A stretch of DNA of 64,000 bases from Janthinobacterium sp. 1_2014MBL_MicDiv (GCF_001865675.1 NZ_CP011319.1:5890001-5954000); one strand, 5' to 3'; shown: positions 16,624-25,732, counted from the first letter of the stretch. The notes: generated by a model not told the origin, from the sequence alone. Numbers and translations are program-made.

Positions 16624-18050
16624 CGCAGCAACTCCACGGGACCGGCCAGCGTGCCTTCGGGCGCCAGGCCGGCGAATTCGGCGCTCAGCATGCCATTGCT
16701 GGCCGGCGCCGTCATGTAGAAGCGGCCGATGCCGCGCACCTGGGCCAGCACGTCGCTGCCGGCCGGCACGGGACAGGCCAGCAAGGCGATATGCAGCAAG
16801 CGCCGCAGCGCCACGCCCGTGTTCACCGTCGGCGCCGTCTGGAAGGCCGGCGTCAGGTATGGCGATTTATCGGCCGGATACGAGGACTTGGCGGCCGGCG
16901 CGGCCGACGCGGCCGGATACAGCGCCGCCCAGTTGCTGGTGGCCAGCGCGAAATGGCCGTCGGCCGGCCGCTCGGCGTTGTAGCCCCACGCCCTGCCGAA
17001 CGACCACAGCGGCCCGTAGCTGGCCGCCGTCGGCAGCGGCACGCTGGTTTCGGGATCGGCCACGGACAGCAGCGGGTTACCGCCGCTGAGGGCGCTGGGC
17101 GCGTCGGGCGCATTCGTCATCCACCAGTTCGCGGCCGTGTTCGGATAGGCGCGGATATTCGTGTCGGGCGGCGCCGTAACGGGGTGGCAGCCACCGCCCG
17201 CGTACTGGTTGAAGCGCGCATTGAATGCCGGCCACAGCGCGGCGGGAAATGGCCGGTGCACATGCATGCGCGCGCTGCCGATGCGCGGGTACAGCACGCT
17301 GCCCGTGCAAACGAATGGCTGCACGGCGGCCTCGCTCACCTGCGCCGACGGGCCCACCAGCCCCGGCTGGCCAAGCGGATTGAGCACGAAGTGTTCGGCC
17401 GCCGGGCCGTGCGGGTTGAGCTTGAACAAGTTATATGCGACGCCACGGCGGAAGCCGAACTCGAGCACTTCCACCAGCGGCTGCAGCGCCACGTTCGTGC
17501 GGTTGGCCGCCGCGCTGGCCGACAGCGCGCAGATGGCCAGCGGCGCCACGCGCAGGCTGGTGCGGCCCGCCACGGCGCGCGCGCCCGTGTCCAGCGTGCG
17601 CAGGGCCGGCGACCAGGCGCCCAGGAAGGCCGTCGCCACGTGACCCAGCGGCGGCACGTTGGCCTGCGTATCGATGCGCACGAACAGGGCCGCGCCGGGG
17701 TCCGGCACGGCGCCGGCCGCATGCCACTCGCCGTCCGGCGCATCGACCGCGCTGGCGAAACGGATGCTGGCGTCCGACAGGACCACGCCCTGCATGCGGC
17801 GGCGGTACATATTCTTCTCGGCCGCGCTGGCCTTGGCTTTCGTCACGGCATTGGCCAGGCCGGCGGGCGTGCCTTCCAGTTCGGCGGCCGCCGCCAGCGC
17901 CGCATTGTCAGCCAGGTTCTGCAGTTCCGTCTTGCGGCCGATGACTTGCCCCACGTCGAGCGCCAGGCCGATAAAGCCCAGCACCACGATGAGCAGGATG
18001 GAAAAGGCGATCAGCATCGCCCCGCGCTGGCGTCGGCGTCTATTTGCCAC
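16620..18050 (-). CDS. tadG: TadG-like pilus assembly protein
   Basis: A 476-aa protein with the TadE/TadG-like N-terminus, RRRRQRGAMLIAFSILLIVVLGFIGLALDVG, then LQNLADNAALAAAAELEG, which is diagnostic of Tad-locus TadG proteins. A long Pro/Ala/Asn-rich exported region follows. The von Willebrand domain of longer TadGs is not evident. GTG 18050 is chosen because GGGAGG lies 7 bases upstream and the hydrophobic helix follows at once; the longer frame to 18236 begins with non-protein-like Arg/Pro sequence. The gene overlaps the small lipoprotein gene by 11 bases. Confidence 0.88.
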   Translation of the reverse strand: MANRRRRQRGAMLIAFSILLIVVLGFIGLALDVGQVIGRKTELQNLADNAALAAAAELEGTPAGLANAVTKAKASAAEKNMYRRRMQGVVLSDASIRFASAVDAPDGEWHAAGAVPDPGAALFVRIDTQANVPPLGHVATAFLGAWSPALRTLDTGARAVAGRTSLRVAPLAICALSASAAANRTNVALQPLVEVLEFGFRRGVAYNLFKLNPHGPAAEHFVLNPLGQPGLVGPSAQVSEAAVQPFVCTGSVLYPRIGSARMHVHRPFPAALWPAFNARFNQYAGGGCHPVTAPPDTNIRAYPNTAANWWMTNAPDAPSALSGGNPLLSVADPETSVPLPTAASYGPLWSFGRAWGYNAERPADGHFALATSNWAALYPAASAAPAAKSSYPADKSPYLTPAFQTAPTVNTGVALRRLLHIALLACPVPAGSDVLAQVRGIGRFYMTAPASNGMLSAEFAGLAPEGTLAGPVELLR

Positions 18051-18342
18051 TGCCGCCTCCCAGCATAAACTGCACCGGCTGCGGCGCCTGGCCATTCGGC
18101 TCGGCAAACGAGGCGCGGTAGCGCTGCATGACGGCATGCGCGCTGGGACCGTCGAGCCCGTCGGCCGACTGGCGATTGGCGGCGGCGGCCGGATGACGCA
18201 CCTGCTGCGCCATGGACAGGCGCACGGCGTCGCCAAAGCGCTGGTCCAGCAACGGCGTGCTGCTGTGCGCGCAGGCGGCCAGCAGCAGCGCCAGGGCCGG
18301 CACCGCCAGGCGCCGCGAGCACGTCAGGAGCGAGTTCGGCAT
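18040..18342 (-). CDS. Small lipoprotein of the Tad locus
   Basis: A 100-aa protein with a signal sequence and lipobox (LALLLAACAHS, Cys about residue 24). A short mature domain follows: FGDAVRLSMAQQVRHP, then DGLDGPSAHAVMQRYRASF. It occupies the place where CpaD/TadO-type outer-membrane lipoproteins sit in other Tad loci, between the secretin and tadG, but is much shorter than CpaD. It probably assists the CpaC secretin; this is inferred from position. Confidence 0.75.
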   Translation of the reverse strand: MPNSLLTCSRRLAVPALALLLAACAHSSTPLLDQRFGDAVRLSMAQQVRHPAAAANRQSADGLDGPSAHAVMQRYRASFAEPNGQAPQPVQFMLGGGSGK

Positions 18343-18358
18343 GGCGTATCTCCCCGTC

Positions 18359-19819
18359 TCATTTCAACTCGAAACCATGGGCCGCGCGCGGCGGCGGCAC
18401 GGCGGGCGATGCTGGCGATGGCGGCGGCGGCACGGGGCCTTCCATCTTGCCGCCCAACATCAGGGTCGCGCGCGACGGCGGCGCCAGCTGCGCCGTCGGC
18501 AGGACGGCGTCCGCCGGCAAGGGTTTCACCAGGTGCGCGGTAATGACGAACAGCAGTTCCGTGCGGTCATGCTGGAAGTCCGTGCTGCGAAACAGCGCGC
18601 CGAGGATGGGCAGCTCACTGAGCCACGGCACGCCCGTGATATTGCTCACCTGGTTGTTCTTGATGAGGCCGCCGATGGCGTAGCTCTGGCCATCGAACAG
18701 CTGCACCGTGGTCGAGGCGCGCCGCGTCGTGATGACGGGCAGGATCGAGCGTCCGCTGACGCCGGCGGCGGAAATGCCCACGCCTTCGCGCGACAGTTCC
18801 GACACTTCCGGCGCCACCTTCAGATTGATGCGCCCGCCCGACAGCACGGTGGGCGTGAAGCGCAGGCCGACGCCATATTCGCGCTCTTCCAGCGTGATCT
18901 TGTTGTTGTCCTGACCGACGGGAATGAAGATCTTGCCGCCCGCCAGGAAACTGCCCTCCTGGCCGCTGATCGCCATCACCGTCGGCTCGGCCAAGATGCG
19001 CACCAGGCCATCCTGCTTCTGCGCCTCGATCGTCAGCTGCTGGCCGTTCGACTTGCGCACGTCGAGCAAGCCGTTGGCCGTGCCGCTGAGGAAATTCGAC
19101 AGCAAGGTGGTGGCCCAGCTGCCCGAGGCGAAGCGCAGGGTGGCGCCCACTTCCAGGCGCTCGAGCAGGGACTTCGACACTTCGGCGATCTGCACGGCCA
19201 GCATCACCTGCTGCGGCGCGCTGACGTCGAGCATGTTGATGATGCGGCTGTTCGGCGTGGCGCCGCCGCCGGCGGCCACGGCCGGCGGCGGCACGGCGGC
19301 GCCGTCGGCCGGCTTGGGCAGCGCCAGCGGCGCGGTAGTGCGCCGCACATAGGCGTGCGCCAGTTCCACGGCGCGCAGCACGGCGCCCGCATCCTGCACC
19401 GTGCCAGACAGCACCAGGCTATCGGCCACGGCCGTGACGCGGATGGACTTTTCGTCCGGCATCAGCGCGGCCAGGGTCGCCTGCAGGCCGGCCGGATCCA
19501 TGCTGACGCTGACGTTGACGACGCTGCACACGCCGCTCTTGCCCTGGATGATCATATTGGTGCTGCCGACGTCGACGCCCACCACATACAAGGTGTCGGG
19601 CGCCACCAGCATGGCTTGCACGACGGCCGGGTTGCCGACGCTGCGGGCAAGCACGGCTTCCGGCAGGCGCAGCATGCTCGACTTGCCCACCTGCAACTGC
19701 AAGTTGCCGGGCGACGCCGCCTCGCCGCCGCAGCGGGGACCAGGCTCGGCCGCCGCGCCGGCGAGCGGCGGCAGCAGGCAGCAAAAGAGGAGCAAGGCGC
19801 GGTTCATGAGCGTGTCCAT
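18359..19819 (-). CDS. cpaC: Tad pilus outer-membrane secretin CpaC (RcpA)
   Basis: Forms the outer-membrane pore for the Flp pilus. The 486-aa precursor has a signal peptide (ending AGAAA), an N-terminal pilus-secretin domain (LQLQVGKSSMLRLPEAV; STNMIIQGKSG), a BON-like domain (SIRVTAVADSLVLSGTVQD) and the C-terminal secretin domain with AQKQDGLVRILAEPTVMAISG, TPTVLSGGRINLKVAPEVSE and the final VPWLSELPILGALF motif. A Pro-rich tail follows. MNRALLL at 19807 is an alternative start. It lies 6 bases after cpaB. Confidence 0.95.
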   Translation of the reverse strand: MDTLMNRALLLFCCLLPPLAGAAAEPGPRCGGEAASPGNLQLQVGKSSMLRLPEAVLARSVGNPAVVQAMLVAPDTLYVVGVDVGSTNMIIQGKSGVCSVVNVSVSMDPAGLQATLAALMPDEKSIRVTAVADSLVLSGTVQDAGAVLRAVELAHAYVRRTTAPLALPKPADGAAVPPPAVAAGGGATPNSRIINMLDVSAPQQVMLAVQIAEVSKSLLERLEVGATLRFASGSWATTLLSNFLSGTANGLLDVRKSNGQQLTIEAQKQDGLVRILAEPTVMAISGQEGSFLAGGKIFIPVGQDNNKITLEEREYGVGLRFTPTVLSGGRINLKVAPEVSELSREGVGISAAGVSGRSILPVITTRRASTTVQLFDGQSYAIGGLIKNNQVSNITGVPWLSELPILGALFRSTDFQHDRTELLFVITAHLVKPLPADAVLPTAQLAPPSRATLMLGGKMEGPVPPPPSPASPAVPPPRAAHGFELK

Positions 19820-19825
19820 GGTTGG

Positions 19826-20686
19826 CTAAAAACATTCGCGCGACTGGCGCGTACCGTCGATGACGCCGCTGCACTGGCGCGCCGGCTCCGGCCGCACCTT
19901 CGCCACACGCACCGGGCGCGGCGCCACGGCGGCCACGGGCACGGCGGTGGGCGCCGGCGCGGCAGCGGCTTCCGGCGCGCCGCCCAGCAGAGTCAGCTTG
20001 GTGGCACCCGCCGTCACGCCCGGCTGCGGGTCGACCTGGTTGCGCAGCACCAGCGACAGGCTGCCCACGCTGCGCGCCAGGTCCAGGTTTTCCGCCTGTT
20101 CCGGCGTCACTTCCAGGGTCACGGCATTGACCACGCGCGGCTTGGTCTCGTCGCGCCCCACTTCCTGCGCCACGGCCAGCACGAGGATGCGTTCGAGCAC
20201 GATCTTGGAGATATTGCGGCTCTGCGGAAACGCGCGGTCGCCGGCATCCTGCTGCGTACTGACGATGATGTCGACATAGTTGCCCGGCAGGGCGAAGCCG
20301 GCCACGCCGATGACGTCGTTGACGCGCACGGTGATGGCGCGCCGCCCTTCCGTGATCAGGGCCGACAGGCCACCCAGGGTGCCCACGGGCGCCAGCTTGG
20401 CTTCGCTCAGCGGCTCGCCGCGCAGCACGCTGCTTTTCAGCACGCGCCCGGCCAGCTTCAAGGGGTCTTGCAGCGCCCCTTGCGGCAAGCTTTCCGCCGG
20501 CCATTCGGCCAGGCGCAGCATCTCGGGCGACAAACGCTGGCCCAGGTTGACGTCGCTGGCGGCGACGACGATCTTGCCCTTGCCGGCCGGCGTCTGGCGC
20601 AGCAGCCAGTGCGAGGCCAGCAGCACCGCCAGCAAGCCCAGCACGATCGCCAGGCCCATCATCAGCAGGGCGCGCCGGTTTTTCAT
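19826..20686 (-). CDS. cpaB: Tad pilus assembly protein CpaB (RcpC)
   Basis: A periplasmic protein with an N-terminal anchor (LMMGLAIVLGLLAVLLASHWL), an SAF domain (KIVVAASDVNLGQRLSPEMLRLAEWP) and the RcpC/CpaB domain (RAITVRVNDVIGVAGFALPGNYVDII). It is thought to gate or stabilise the secretin. The start at 20686 overlaps the ATPase stop as ATGA; an upstream in-frame GTG at 20701 is less likely. The C-terminus is Pro/Ala-rich and ends with two cysteines (RQCSG and SRECF). Confidence 0.93.
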   Translation of the reverse strand: MKNRRALLMMGLAIVLGLLAVLLASHWLLRQTPAGKGKIVVAASDVNLGQRLSPEMLRLAEWPAESLPQGALQDPLKLAGRVLKSSVLRGEPLSEAKLAPVGTLGGLSALITEGRRAITVRVNDVIGVAGFALPGNYVDIIVSTQQDAGDRAFPQSRNISKIVLERILVLAVAQEVGRDETKPRVVNAVTLEVTPEQAENLDLARSVGSLSLVLRNQVDPQPGVTAGATKLTLLGGAPEAAAAPAPTAVPVAAVAPRPVRVAKVRPEPARQCSGVIDGTRQSRECF

Positions 20687-22059
20687 GCGATGCGCTCGCA
20701 CAGGCTGGCGGCCGGCATGTCGCAGCGGGCAAACAGGCTGCCCCAGGCTTGCTCCAGCGCCGCCACCGTCAACTGCGCTTCACTGCCGGCAAAGCCGGCG
20801 AAGTCGGCTATGCGCGCCAGCAATTCGCGGGGATAGCTGGCCAGCAGCGGCCGCCCCTGCGCGCCATGCAGCTGCTGCATCAGGTGCTGCAGCACCAGCT
20901 CGTCAAACGCGATGCCCGCCACGCGGCATTGCTGGCGAAACAGGGCGCGATAGGCGCCGTCGGCCAGCGGCCCCACCTGCACCTTGTAGCCGATGCGGCG
21001 CAGCAAGGCGGCATCCAACAGCTCGCCCGGCGGCAAGTTGGTGACCAGCACGAGGGCATTGTCGAAGGGCACGCTGATCTTCACGCCGCCAGGCAAGCCC
21101 AGCTGATCGACGCCGCGCGCCAGCGGCTGCATCAGCCGCGTCAGCAGGTCCGCTGCGGCCAGGCGCTGGCGCCCCAGGTCGTCGACGATCAGCATGCCAT
21201 TGTTGGCGCGCACATGGGGTGGCGCCTGGTAGCAGCCGCCGCTGGCGTCGTAACCGAGCTCGAGCATCTCGGCGTCGAGCTCGGCGCCCACGTGGATCAC
21301 GGGCCGCTGGCACAGCACCCAGCGGATGTCCGTGCTGCGCCGCTCCAGCGCCTGGCGCGCATGGCTGACATGCTGCGCCGCCGGCGGCAGGTGCTGCGCC
21401 GGGTCGTACACCTGGATGATGTCCTGGCCGACGACGATGGCGTACGGCACGGCCACCAGGCCATGCAGCAATTGCCCCAGCTGCAGCGCCAGCGTCGACT
21501 TGCCGCTGCCGGGCGGCCCGTACAGCAGCAGCGAGCGCCCCGAATGCAGGGCCGCGCCCACCACGTCGAGCATGCCCGGTCCCGCATGGGCGCCGCCCAG
21601 CACGGCCGCCAGGTCGTCGCTGCCCACACGCAACTCCTGCGCCTGCCACGACTGGCGCGCCACCATGGCGCGGTAGGCGTCCAGCGTGACGGGCGCGGCG
21701 CCGATGTAGGCACAGCGTTCGAGAAAGGCGCTGGCGCGCTGCTTGCCGGCACTCGTCAGCTGATACTGCACGTCGATATCGGACTCGCCGCGCCACGCCA
21801 CTTCCGCCCATTGTTCGCCGACCATGAAGTCGAGCACTTCGCGCAAGACATTGATCGACAGGCGCAGCCGCGTCGTCAGCGCGGACAGGTGCGTCTTGCC
21901 GCCCACGAACATGCACTTGGCTATCAGTTCGACCACCAGCTGGCGCTCGAGTCCCGTTTCGCGCAGGCTTTTCGGCTGCGGCGGCAAGGGCGGCATCAGG
22001 TTCGCGTCGGCAGGGCGCGGCGCGCTCTCGGTGCCCATGGAATAGTCGACCTCGGTCAT
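20683..22059 (-). CDS. AAA ATPase with winged-helix N-terminus, inserted in the Tad locus
   Basis: A 458-aa cytoplasmic protein. Residues about 35-110 look like a winged-helix domain (LIAKCMFVGGKTHLSALTTRL ends in the wing segment). The AAA domain has Walker A LLYGPPGSGKST, a Walker B-like GMLIVDDLGRQRL and a sensor-1-like LVLVTNLPPG. It is neither CpaE nor CpaF. It is translationally coupled to cpaB and follows cpaA by 93 bases. Most described Tad loci lack it. A role in controlling assembly or transcription is possible but not shown. Confidence 0.8.
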   Translation of the reverse strand: MTEVDYSMGTESAPRPADANLMPPLPPQPKSLRETGLERQLVVELIAKCMFVGGKTHLSALTTRLRLSINVLREVLDFMVGEQWAEVAWRGESDIDVQYQLTSAGKQRASAFLERCAYIGAAPVTLDAYRAMVARQSWQAQELRVGSDDLAAVLGGAHAGPGMLDVVGAALHSGRSLLLYGPPGSGKSTLALQLGQLLHGLVAVPYAIVVGQDIIQVYDPAQHLPPAAQHVSHARQALERRSTDIRWVLCQRPVIHVGAELDAEMLELGYDASGGCYQAPPHVRANNGMLIVDDLGRQRLAAADLLTRLMQPLARGVDQLGLPGGVKISVPFDNALVLVTNLPPGELLDAALLRRIGYKVQVGPLADGAYRALFRQQCRVAGIAFDELVLQHLMQQLHGAQGRPLLASYPRELLARIADFAGFAGSEAQLTVAALEQAWGSLFARCDMPAASLCERIA

Positions 22060-22152
22060 GCTGCATCTCCACGCCGGTTAAGACTGCATTGAACAGATTT
22101 CATTCTAGCCAGCGGAGGCTGGCGCCCATTGATCAAGAGCAATGAATACCAC

Positions 22153-22686
22153 TCAGAAATAACCGCGTCCCTGCACGGCCAGGCTGCCCAGGGCGATGGC
22201 CAGGCCATAGGGCATATTGCCCACGCTGGCATGGCTGTCGAACGGGATGGGCGCCAGCGGGATGCCGGCCGTGCGCGCGATCATCGGCCACAGCAGCTGG
22301 CGCAGGTTGCGCAGGCAGGCGCGCCACTTGCCCTGGTACGTGATCATCAGCACGGCCATCAGGCCGCCCAGCACGAACGTGGCAAAGCAGATTTGCAGGG
22401 CCGGCCATGGACCGACGAAGGTGCCCACCATGGCGATCAGCTTGACGTCGCCGGCGGCCATGCCGCGCAGCACGTACAACGGCAGGAACAGGAAGAAGCC
22501 CGTCGCCATGCCGCCCAGCACCAATTGCGGCACGCGGTGCGGCCACAGCCACAAATGCAGGACCAGCGCGGCGAGCATGCCCGACAGCACCAGCCAGTTC
22601 GGAATCTTGCGTTGGATCAAATCACTGACGGCGGCCCCCGTCACGAACAGCAGCAACAGCAGGTCGCACAGGGCATACGCTGGCAT
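22153..22686 (-). CDS. cpaA: Prepilin peptidase CpaA (TadV)
   Basis: Aspartyl prepilin peptidase that cleaves Flp and the TadE-type pseudopilins. The 177-aa protein has about five membrane helices and the two catalytic aspartates in AAVSDLIQRKIPNW and RGMAAGDVKLIAMVG (the GxGD-like motif reads AAGD). It lacks the N-terminal methyltransferase domain of PilD, as is normal for CpaA. ATG 22686 follows AGGAGG; a longer frame to 22734 has no binding site. A terminator-like hairpin separates it from flp. Confidence 0.93.
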   Translation of the reverse strand: MPAYALCDLLLLLFVTGAAVSDLIQRKIPNWLVLSGMLAALVLHLWLWPHRVPQLVLGGMATGFFLFLPLYVLRGMAAGDVKLIAMVGTFVGPWPALQICFATFVLGGLMAVLMITYQGKWRACLRNLRQLLWPMIARTAGIPLAPIPFDSHASVGNMPYGLAIALGSLAVQGRGYF

Positions 22687-22699
22687 GGCATACCTCCTG

Positions 22700-22731
22700 A
22701 AAAAACCCGCCGCTGGCCGGCCAGCGGCGGG
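22700..22731 (-). terminator. Terminator or attenuator between flp and cpaA
   Basis: On the minus strand CCCGCCGCTGG pairs perfectly with CCAGCGGCGGG around a 4-base loop and is followed by TTTTTT. It lies 7 bases beyond the flp stop codon and overlaps the approach to the cpaA ribosome-binding site. It should let flp mRNA outnumber the rest of the operon. Confidence 0.85.
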
Positions 22732-22738
22732 CACCCGC

Positions 22739-22921
22739 TTAGGGCGTCAACACCAGGTTCGACGAAATATCGGTGAGGACAGCCAGCAAGTTAGTCTTGA
22801 TCAGCAAGAAACCGGCGGTGATGGCTGTCGCCATCAACGCCGCAATCAGGCCGTATTCGATTGCCGTAATCCCGTCCTCATCTTTGACAAATTGCTGCAC
22901 TGCCGACAGGAAGGTATGCAT
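22739..22921 (-). CDS. flp: Flp type IVb pilin
   Basis: Major subunit of the Tad/Flp pilus, 60 aa. The leader (MHTFLSAVQQFVKDEDG) ends in the Gly cleaved by CpaA. The mature helix starts ITAIEYGLIAALMATAITAG with the conserved Glu-Tyr pair that defines Flp pilins. GGGAG lies 7 bases before ATG 22921. It is the first gene of the Tad locus and carries its own terminator. Confidence 0.95.
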   Translation of the reverse strand: MHTFLSAVQQFVKDEDGITAIEYGLIAALMATAITAGFLLIKTNLLAVLTDISSNLVLTP

Positions 22922-23453
22922 GACAAGCTCCCAAAAGTGAATCACAAGTCCCTGGCGCAATCGGGTGTGAAACATTGCCCTTTCCTGCTAATATGTTTCC
23001 TGCCGTAAATTTCTGCGCCATTAGAGTAACTATAAAGCGCACGCATTTTGGCAAATTGACGCACCACAAGTTTCCATGTGGAAATTATCAAATGGCGCCT
23101 GTATCGGCGCGGATCTTGATAAATATTGCGACGGGGATCAGCAACCGTCGTCAAAGCAAGTTTTTTACAACGCCATGCAGCAATCTCATGAATTTGCATG
23201 AAATATTGCATACGTTAATTGCCTATTAGGCAAAAAGACATTATCCTGCTTAGCTCTTCTTTGGAAAGGCCGATCGCCCGGCAGCGACTGACGACAAGAG
23301 GCGCGACACTGCGACGTCGAGCCAAGTTGATTGTTGGTTATTGCGCAGCGTGTCATGCCGCCAAATAAACTAGGCTTCTTGTAGACGGACGCGAATTGCT
23401 TGACGCAATGTTGGTATGAAGAATCTTGTGTGATTACTTTCCAGAGAACGACA
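22922..23453. other. 532-base divergent promoter region of flp and the GGDEF gene
   Basis: This gap is more AT-rich than the coding DNA around it, particularly 22990-23230. It must hold the flp promoter (minus) and that of the diguanylate cyclase gene (plus). TTGACG at 23400-23405 is a possible -35 for the plus gene but lacks a good -10. No ORF with gene-like features was seen. Confidence 0.5.
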
Positions 23454-24500
23454 ATGGATTCCCTACTGAAACACATGGTGGACATGACAGGGCACCGCGA
23501 TCACACGATGCTCGACATCTCCGTGATCTCGGCCGTCCAGGAACTCGCTTCCGCGTCGCAGACCCGTGTGCTGGCACTGACCACCGTGCGTGGCCAGGTG
23601 TTCGTGCGGTCGCGGGCCATCATCGTGGCGGGCAGCGTTGCCCGCATGGAAGAGCATAACGATCCCACCCTGCCCGGCGAACCGCTGTCCGACTACCCGG
23701 CCCTGGCCGCCTGCATCGCGCGCCACGAGGCCAGCGCCGACACCCTGTGCGCCGATGGCCGTCACCTGCTGTGGCTGCCCATCTGGATCGGCGACCAGGT
23801 CACCACCTGCCTGGAAATCACCAATCCCACGCCATACACGGGCGCCACCATCCAGGTGATCGGCGGCATCGTCAGCGTCTACCGCAATTTCCAGAACCTG
23901 CTCGACTACAGCGAGCGCGATTCGCTCACCGGTTTGCTCAATCGCAAGACCTTCGACGACCAGCTGGCGAAAATCCTGCAAAGCCGCGGCGAACCGGAAT
24001 CGGACAAGCCGCTGCCCGTCGATGCGGAGCGGCGCCACCACACGGATACGGAACGGCAATGGCTGGCCGTGATCGACGTCGACCACTTCAAACTGGTCAA
24101 CGACAAGTTCGGCCACCTGTACGGCGATGAAGTGCTGATCCTCATCGCCAACCAGCTGCAATCGTCGTTCCGTTCGCAAGACCGCATCTTCCGTTTCGGC
24201 GGCGAGGAATTCGTCGTGCTGCTGCGCTCGATCACGCTGGAAAATGCGCAGAAAATCATCGACCGCTTCCGCACCAACGTCGAGGCGCACGACTTCCCGC
24301 AAGTGGGCAGGGTCACCGTCAGCGTGGGCTTCGTCAGCATCAGCGCCTTCGAGGCGCCCGTCATCATCCTCGGCCGCGCCGACCAGGCCCTGTATTACGC
24401 CAAGAGCCATGGCCGCAACCTGGCCTGCCACTATGACGAATTGGTGGCCAAGGGCATGTTGACCACGGTGACCTCGAACGATACGGCGGAATTCTTTTAG
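23454..24500 (+). CDS. Diguanylate cyclase (GGDEF domain)
   Basis: A 348-aa cytoplasmic enzyme expected to make c-di-GMP from two GTP. The N-terminal half (about 1-150) resembles a degenerate GAF-type sensor (LALTTVRGQVFVRSRA; HLLWLPIWIGDQVTTCLEI). The GGDEF domain begins SERDSLTGLLNRKTF and has the catalytic GGEEF (about 249-253). An intact inhibitory site, RSQD, lies five residues before it, so product inhibition is expected. There is an insertion of about 30 residues between the first helix and the substrate loop (IDVDHFKLVNDKFGHLYGDE). It converges on the HD-GYP gene with 5 bases between them. Confidence 0.93.
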   Translation: MDSLLKHMVDMTGHRDHTMLDISVISAVQELASASQTRVLALTTVRGQVFVRSRAIIVAGSVARMEEHNDPTLPGEPLSDYPALAACIARHEASADTLCADGRHLLWLPIWIGDQVTTCLEITNPTPYTGATIQVIGGIVSVYRNFQNLLDYSERDSLTGLLNRKTFDDQLAKILQSRGEPESDKPLPVDAERRHHTDTERQWLAVIDVDHFKLVNDKFGHLYGDEVLILIANQLQSSFRSQDRIFRFGGEEFVVLLRSITLENAQKIIDRFRTNVEAHDFPQVGRVTVSVGFVSISAFEAPVIILGRADQALYYAKSHGRNLACHYDELVAKGMLTTVTSNDTAEFF

Positions 24501-24505
24501 TTAGG

Positions 24506-25732
24506 TCAGGCGTCCGCCAGCGATAAAAAGCGCATGGGATCGACCTGCCACTTGGCAGCCGACTCATGGCCGACGATCTTGTCGGCGCCGCCAAAGCCGA
24601 AGCCGCGCGACAGGTCGACCGTCTCGGGCTTGATGTAGGTCTTGCTCTTCGTACTGAAAAACACATTCACCTTCGGCGCCAGCAGATTGCTTTCGTGCGC
24701 CTCGATGACGACGGCCAGGCGGCCCGATTCCAGCATCACCATGGTGCCCACCGGATAGATGCCCACGCAACGCATGAAATCCTGCGCGAACACGGGGTTG
24801 AAATGGAATTTGCTCCACTCATAGATCTTGCGCAAGGCTTCGGCCGCCGGAATGCCCCTGTGGTAGCTGCGGTCTGACGTCAGCGCGTCATACACGTCGA
24901 CGATGGCGGCCATCTGCGCCAGTTCGCTGATGGCGTCGCCGGCCAGCTGGTCCGGATAGCCGCTGCCGTCGCGCCGTTCGTGGTGGTGCAAGGTGATGTC
25001 GAGCGGAATCGGGCCCACCTCGGGCGACTGGCGCAGGATCTCGTAGCCGTCGCGCGGATGGCGCTTGATCTGGGCAAACTCTTCCGGCGTGAGGGGGCCG
25101 GGCTTGTTCAGCACGCTGTCGGGCACCAGCGCCTTGCCCGTGTCGTGCAGCAAGCCGCCCAGGCCGGCCTGGTGCGTGGTGGCCGCTTCCAGGCCGCGCG
25201 AACGGCAAAACGCCACCAGCAACGCGCACACGCTGACGGAATGCAAAAAGGTGTAATCGTCCTTGCTCTTGATGCGCAACAAGCCGACGAGGGCGCCGGG
25301 ATTGCGCAGGATCGATTCGGTGATATCTTGCACGGTATGCTGCACGCGGTCGATCTCGACGGCCTTGCCCAGGCGCACGTCGGCCATCACCGTGCGCACC
25401 AGGCTCGACGCCTGCCGCCGCACCTGCGTGGCGCGCGCCAGTTCCATGCCCAGCGACACGCGCGTGACCACCTGCGGCGCCGTGGCGATCTGCACCAGCG
25501 CCCGTTCCGTCTCCGCATGGGCTTGCGCCAGCGTGGGCGCATCCTCCACGTCGAGACCCTTGCCGCTGTCGATCACCACGTCGTGGATGCCGGCTTGCAC
25601 GATCTTGCGGATCTCGTCTTCGCTGCGCAACAGGAAGCGGTTGCGCACGAACGGATGCGTCATCCAGTCGCAACTGAGGTCATGGATGTACATGCCCACT
25701 TTCAATTGCGCGGAATCGACTTTCTTGAGCAT
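24506..25732 (-). CDS. HD-GYP c-di-GMP phosphodiesterase with DUF3391-type N-terminus
   Basis: A 408-aa enzyme expected to hydrolyse c-di-GMP. The N-terminal domain (LKVGMYIHDLSCDWMTHPF) is the DUF3391 module common in HD-GYP proteins. The HD-GYP core shows LHDTGK (HD at 196-197), HHHERRDGSGYP (GYP at 258-260) and DVYDALTSDRSYH. A C-terminal extension (GTMVMLESGRLAVVIEAHES) is also typical. ATG 25732 is chosen over a TTG at 25747. It faces the diguanylate cyclase, so the two opposing enzymes sit tail to tail next to the Tad pilus genes. Confidence 0.93.
   Translation of the reverse strand: MLKKVDSAQLKVGMYIHDLSCDWMTHPFVRNRFLLRSEDEIRKIVQAGIHDVVIDSGKGLDVEDAPTLAQAHAETERALVQIATAPQVVTRVSLGMELARATQVRRQASSLVRTVMADVRLGKAVEIDRVQHTVQDITESILRNPGALVGLLRIKSKDDYTFLHSVSVCALLVAFCRSRGLEAATTHQAGLGGLLHDTGKALVPDSVLNKPGPLTPEEFAQIKRHPRDGYEILRQSPEVGPIPLDITLHHHERRDGSGYPDQLAGDAISELAQMAAIVDVYDALTSDRSYHRGIPAAEALRKIYEWSKFHFNPVFAQDFMRCVGIYPVGTMVMLESGRLAVVIEAHESNLLAPKVNVFFSTKSKTYIKPETVDLSRGFGFGGADKIVGHESAAKWQVDPMRFLSLADA

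Noticed and set aside
18212..20836. 874-aa plus-strand open frame across the cpaB-cpaC region
   Set aside because: It is an antisense shadow of the Tad genes, with repetitive His/Arg/Gln composition.
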